A stretch of 64,000 nt of DNA from Lonsdalea populi. Lineage in GTDB: Bacteria; Pseudomonadota; Gammaproteobacteria; Enterobacterales; Enterobacteriaceae. The notes under the pieces were generated by a model that searched no databases, was not told the DNA's origin, and worked only from the letters and a program-made list of their open reading frames with translations. Below, piece after piece: positions 61,899 through 64,000 of this stretch. Position 1 is the stretch's first letter. Each line of letters begins with the position of its first letter. The stretch spans positions 3,162,001-3,226,000 of the forward strand of contig NZ_CP065534.1 of NCBI RefSeq assembly GCF_015999465.1, read 5' to 3'. The translations under genes were made by a program, and so were the position numbers.

Positions 61899-63653
61899 AT
61901 GGCTGGACGAATCCCACGCGTATTTATTGGTGACCTGTTGGCTCGCACCGACATCGTCGACTTGATCGATGCGCGCGTGAAGCTGAAGAAACAGGGCAAG
62001 AATTATCATGCGTGTTGTCCATTTCATCACGAGAAGACCCCTTCATTTACCGTTAACGGCGATAAGCAGTTCTACCACTGTTTCGGCTGCGGTGCTCATG
62101 GTAACGCCATCGATTTTTTGATGAATTTCGACAGACTGGAATTCGTTGAAAGCATTGAGGAATTGGCGACCATGCATGGCCTTGAGGTGCCTTACGAGGC
62201 AGGTTCGGGGCCCACTCAGCTCGAACGTCATCAGCGGCAGAGCCTGTACGAGCTGATGGAACAATTGAGCACGTTTTACCAACATACGCTACATCAGCCC
62301 GCCGGCACCCCAGCCAAAATCTATCTGGCGAAACGTGGTCTAAGTGACGACATTATCAGGCATTTTGCGATTGGATGCGCGCCGCCGGGATGGGATAACG
62401 CATTAAAACGTTTTGGCCGCAGCAGCGAAGATAAAAGAACGCTGAACGATGCGGGCATGTTGGTGACTAACGATCAAGGGCGAATTTACGATCGTTTCCG
62501 CGAACGAGTCATGTTCCCTATCCGGGACAAAAGAGGACGCGTTATTGCATTTGGTGGTCGAGTATTGGGGGACGGCGTTCCCAAATATCTTAACTCGCCG
62601 GAAACAGAGATCTTTCATAAGGGGCGCCAGCTTTATGGCCTGTATGAAGCCCAGCAAAAACACCCCGAGCTGAGAGAGCTGCTGGTGGTTGAAGGGTACA
62701 TGGACGTCGTCGCTCTGGCGCAGTTCGGCATTGACTATGCCGTGGCTTCTCTGGGGACGTCAACGACGGCCGATCACATTCAGTTGCTCTTCCGCACCAC
62801 CGATCGCGTTGTCTGCTGTTACGACGGTGATAGAGCCGGGCGGGATGCGGCATGGCGCGCGCTGGAAACAGCCCTGCCTTATCTGGACGATGGACGCCAA
62901 CTGCTGTTCATGTTTTTACCGGACGGCGAAGACCCGGACACACTGGTGAGGCAGGAAGGGAAAACCGCTTTTGAGCAGCGTATCGAACAAGCAATGCCGC
63001 TATCTTCATTCCTGTTCGACACGCTGTTGCAACAGGTCGACATGAGCACGCCGGATGGCCGTACCAAGCTAAGTACGTTGGCACTGCCGCTGATTGGTCA
63101 GGTGCCGGGCGAAACGTTACGGTTATATTTACGCCAGCAGTTGGGCAAAAAGCTGGGATTGCTGGATGACTCCCAGCTTGATCGTTTGATGCCCAAGACC
63201 ACAATGCACGCATCGTCTTATCAGCCTCCACGGCTAAAAGTCACAACTATGCGTATACTGATAGGACTTTTAGTACAAAATCCCCGGCTAGCATCTGAGG
63301 TGCCAGCGCTGGCTCTGGAAGGCAGCGACGAAAGTAAAATGGCGGGACTGGGATTATTCCTCGATCTGGTTCAGACCTGCAATGAAAGTCCAGGCATGAC
63401 CATGGGACTGTTGTTGGAAAAATATCGCGATAGTCGATATCGCAAACAGCTTGAAACCATGGCCGCCTGGAACCATATGATCGTAGATGAGGAGATCGAG
63501 GAAAAATTCAGGATCAGCTTGGCTGAGCTTTACGATCAACTGCTGCAGCTTCGTCTGGACACGCTGATAGCCCGAGATAGAACACATGGGCTCAGTGCGG
63601 AAGAGCGAAAGGAACTCTGGTCATTGCAGCTGGCCCTGACAAGAAAAAACTGA
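61899..63653 (+). CDS. dnaG: DNA primase
   Basis: This 584-residue protein has an N-terminal zinc site (C40, H43, C61, C64), a TOPRIM core (VVEGYMD and DGDRAGRDA) and the helicase-binding C-terminal part. It makes primers for replication. The start at 61899 (MAGRIPRVFIG) is set by homology; an ATG at 61884 is in frame. The ribosome site is poor, as in E. coli. Confidence 0.97.
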   Translation: MAGRIPRVFIGDLLARTDIVDLIDARVKLKKQGKNYHACCPFHHEKTPSFTVNGDKQFYHCFGCGAHGNAIDFLMNFDRLEFVESIEELATMHGLEVPYEAGSGPTQLERHQRQSLYELMEQLSTFYQHTLHQPAGTPAKIYLAKRGLSDDIIRHFAIGCAPPGWDNALKRFGRSSEDKRTLNDAGMLVTNDQGRIYDRFRERVMFPIRDKRGRVIAFGGRVLGDGVPKYLNSPETEIFHKGRQLYGLYEAQQKHPELRELLVVEGYMDVVALAQFGIDYAVASLGTSTTADHIQLLFRTTDRVVCCYDGDRAGRDAAWRALETALPYLDDGRQLLFMFLPDGEDPDTLVRQEGKTAFEQRIEQAMPLSSFLFDTLLQQVDMSTPDGRTKLSTLALPLIGQVPGETLRLYLRQQLGKKLGLLDDSQLDRLMPKTTMHASSYQPPRLKVTTMRILIGLLVQNPRLASEVPALALEGSDESKMAGLGLFLDLVQTCNESPGMTMGLLLEKYRDSRYRKQLETMAAWNHMIVDEEIEEKFRISLAELYDQLLQLRLDTLIARDRTHGLSAEERKELWSLQLALTRKN

Positions 63654-63680
63654 TTACCGAGGCTTAATTGCCGATAAATA

Positions 63681-63697
63681 GTAGGGTTGAACCCTAC
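63681..63697 (+). other. Hairpin between dnaG and rpoD
   Basis: GTAGGGTT and CCCTAC form a short stem in the 152-bp gap. In E. coli this gap holds an RNase E cut that separates dnaG and rpoD mRNAs. A similar role is possible here. Confidence 0.4.
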
Positions 63698-63805
63698 AGA
63701 GTGCCGTGACGGGGGCTGCGGCGATAGCAAAAACCCCTACTGTTATTGTCAGCGATTACGCTGACCGACACCAACCCAAATACTCTGAAGTGTGGATACC
63801 GTCTT

Positions 63806-64000
63806 ATGGAGCAAAACCCGCAGTCACAGCTCAAGCTTCTTGTCACCCGTGGTAAAGAGCAAGGCTACCTGACCTATGCTGAGGTCAATGACCATCTGCC
63901 GGAAGATATCATCGACTCCGACCAGATCGAAGACATCATCCAGATGATTAATGACATGGGCATCCAGGTGATGGAAGAAGCACCGGATGCAGATGATCTT
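63806..64000 (+). CDS. rpoD: RNA polymerase sigma-70 factor, N-terminal part
   Basis: The first 65 residues are seen, starting MEQNPQSQLKLLVTRGKEQG and covering most of region 1.1 (VNDHLPEDIIDSDQIEDIIQ). The frame is open at the right edge. RpoD is the housekeeping sigma factor and the last gene of the rpsU-dnaG-rpoD operon. Confidence 0.98.
   Translation, partial: MEQNPQSQLKLLVTRGKEQGYLTYAEVNDHLPEDIIDSDQIEDIIQMINDMGIQVMEEAPDADDL

Overview
The window is chromosomal DNA from a member of the Enterobacterales. Protein sequences and gene neighbourhoods closely match Escherichia coli. The acetolactate/acetoin genes, the large iron-uptake content and several joins that differ from E. coli suggest a plant- or environment-associated relative (Pectobacteriaceae such as Brenneria, Dickeya or Pectobacterium, or a nearby family). 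That placement is inference; no 16S or marker phylogeny is possible here. I see no CRISPR array, insertion sequence, integrase or intact prophage.

Layout. (1) 1-2941: gcvT-gcvH-gcvP on the minus strand (glycine cleavage; gcvP runs off the left edge). (2) 3432-7023: acetoin module, budA-budB with divergent LysR gene budR. (3) 7105-10327: a TonB-dependent siderophore receptor divergent from yjjZ, each with a Fur-box-like site, then three tandem tRNA-Leu(CAG) genes. (4) 10395-14440: a LysR gene divergent from an aldo/keto reductase, then rsmC, holD and rimI. (5) 14501-21583: a Fur-boxed iron cassette (FecI-like sigma, FecR-like regulator, large STN-type TonB receptor, SbmA/YddA-type ABC transporter), a six-copy 9-bp tandem repeat and an EamA permease. 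(6) 21716-26413: deoCABD nucleoside catabolism on the minus strand, with a deoA that appears to have lost its usual stop codon. (7) 26414-26566: a small secreted cysteine-rich peptide gene I do not recognise. (8) 27066-31747: yhbQ, yhbS, ubiT, ubiU, ubiV and yhbW, including the oxygen-independent ubiquinone pathway. (9) 31805-44187: yrbN-deaD, nlpI, pnp, rpsO, truB, rbfA, infB, nusA, rimP and metY, the RNA decay/translation block, with tRNA-Leu(GAG). (10) 44242-55708: secG, glmM, folP, ftsH, rlmE, yhbY, greA, dacB, obgE, yhbE, rpmA and rplU. (11) 55966-58394: ispB, two paralogous proteins with Mu-type DNA-binding domains, and the Ner-like gene sfsB. (12) 58457-64000: mdh, argR, tsaD and the rpsU-dnaG-rpoD operon, with rpoD cut by the right edge.

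Most of the window is conserved core. The parts worth a second look are the cysteine-rich peptide at 26414-26566, the Mu-like regulatory pair with an operator-like inverted repeat at 57553-58394, the iron cassette ending in an SbmA/YddA-type transporter, the argR-promoter-like fragment copied near 57376, the 9-bp repeat, and the deoA extension. Several joins differ from the E. coli order (rimI to the iron genes, sfsB to mdh, metY to leuU, yhbW to deaD), marking likely rearrangement or insertion points.
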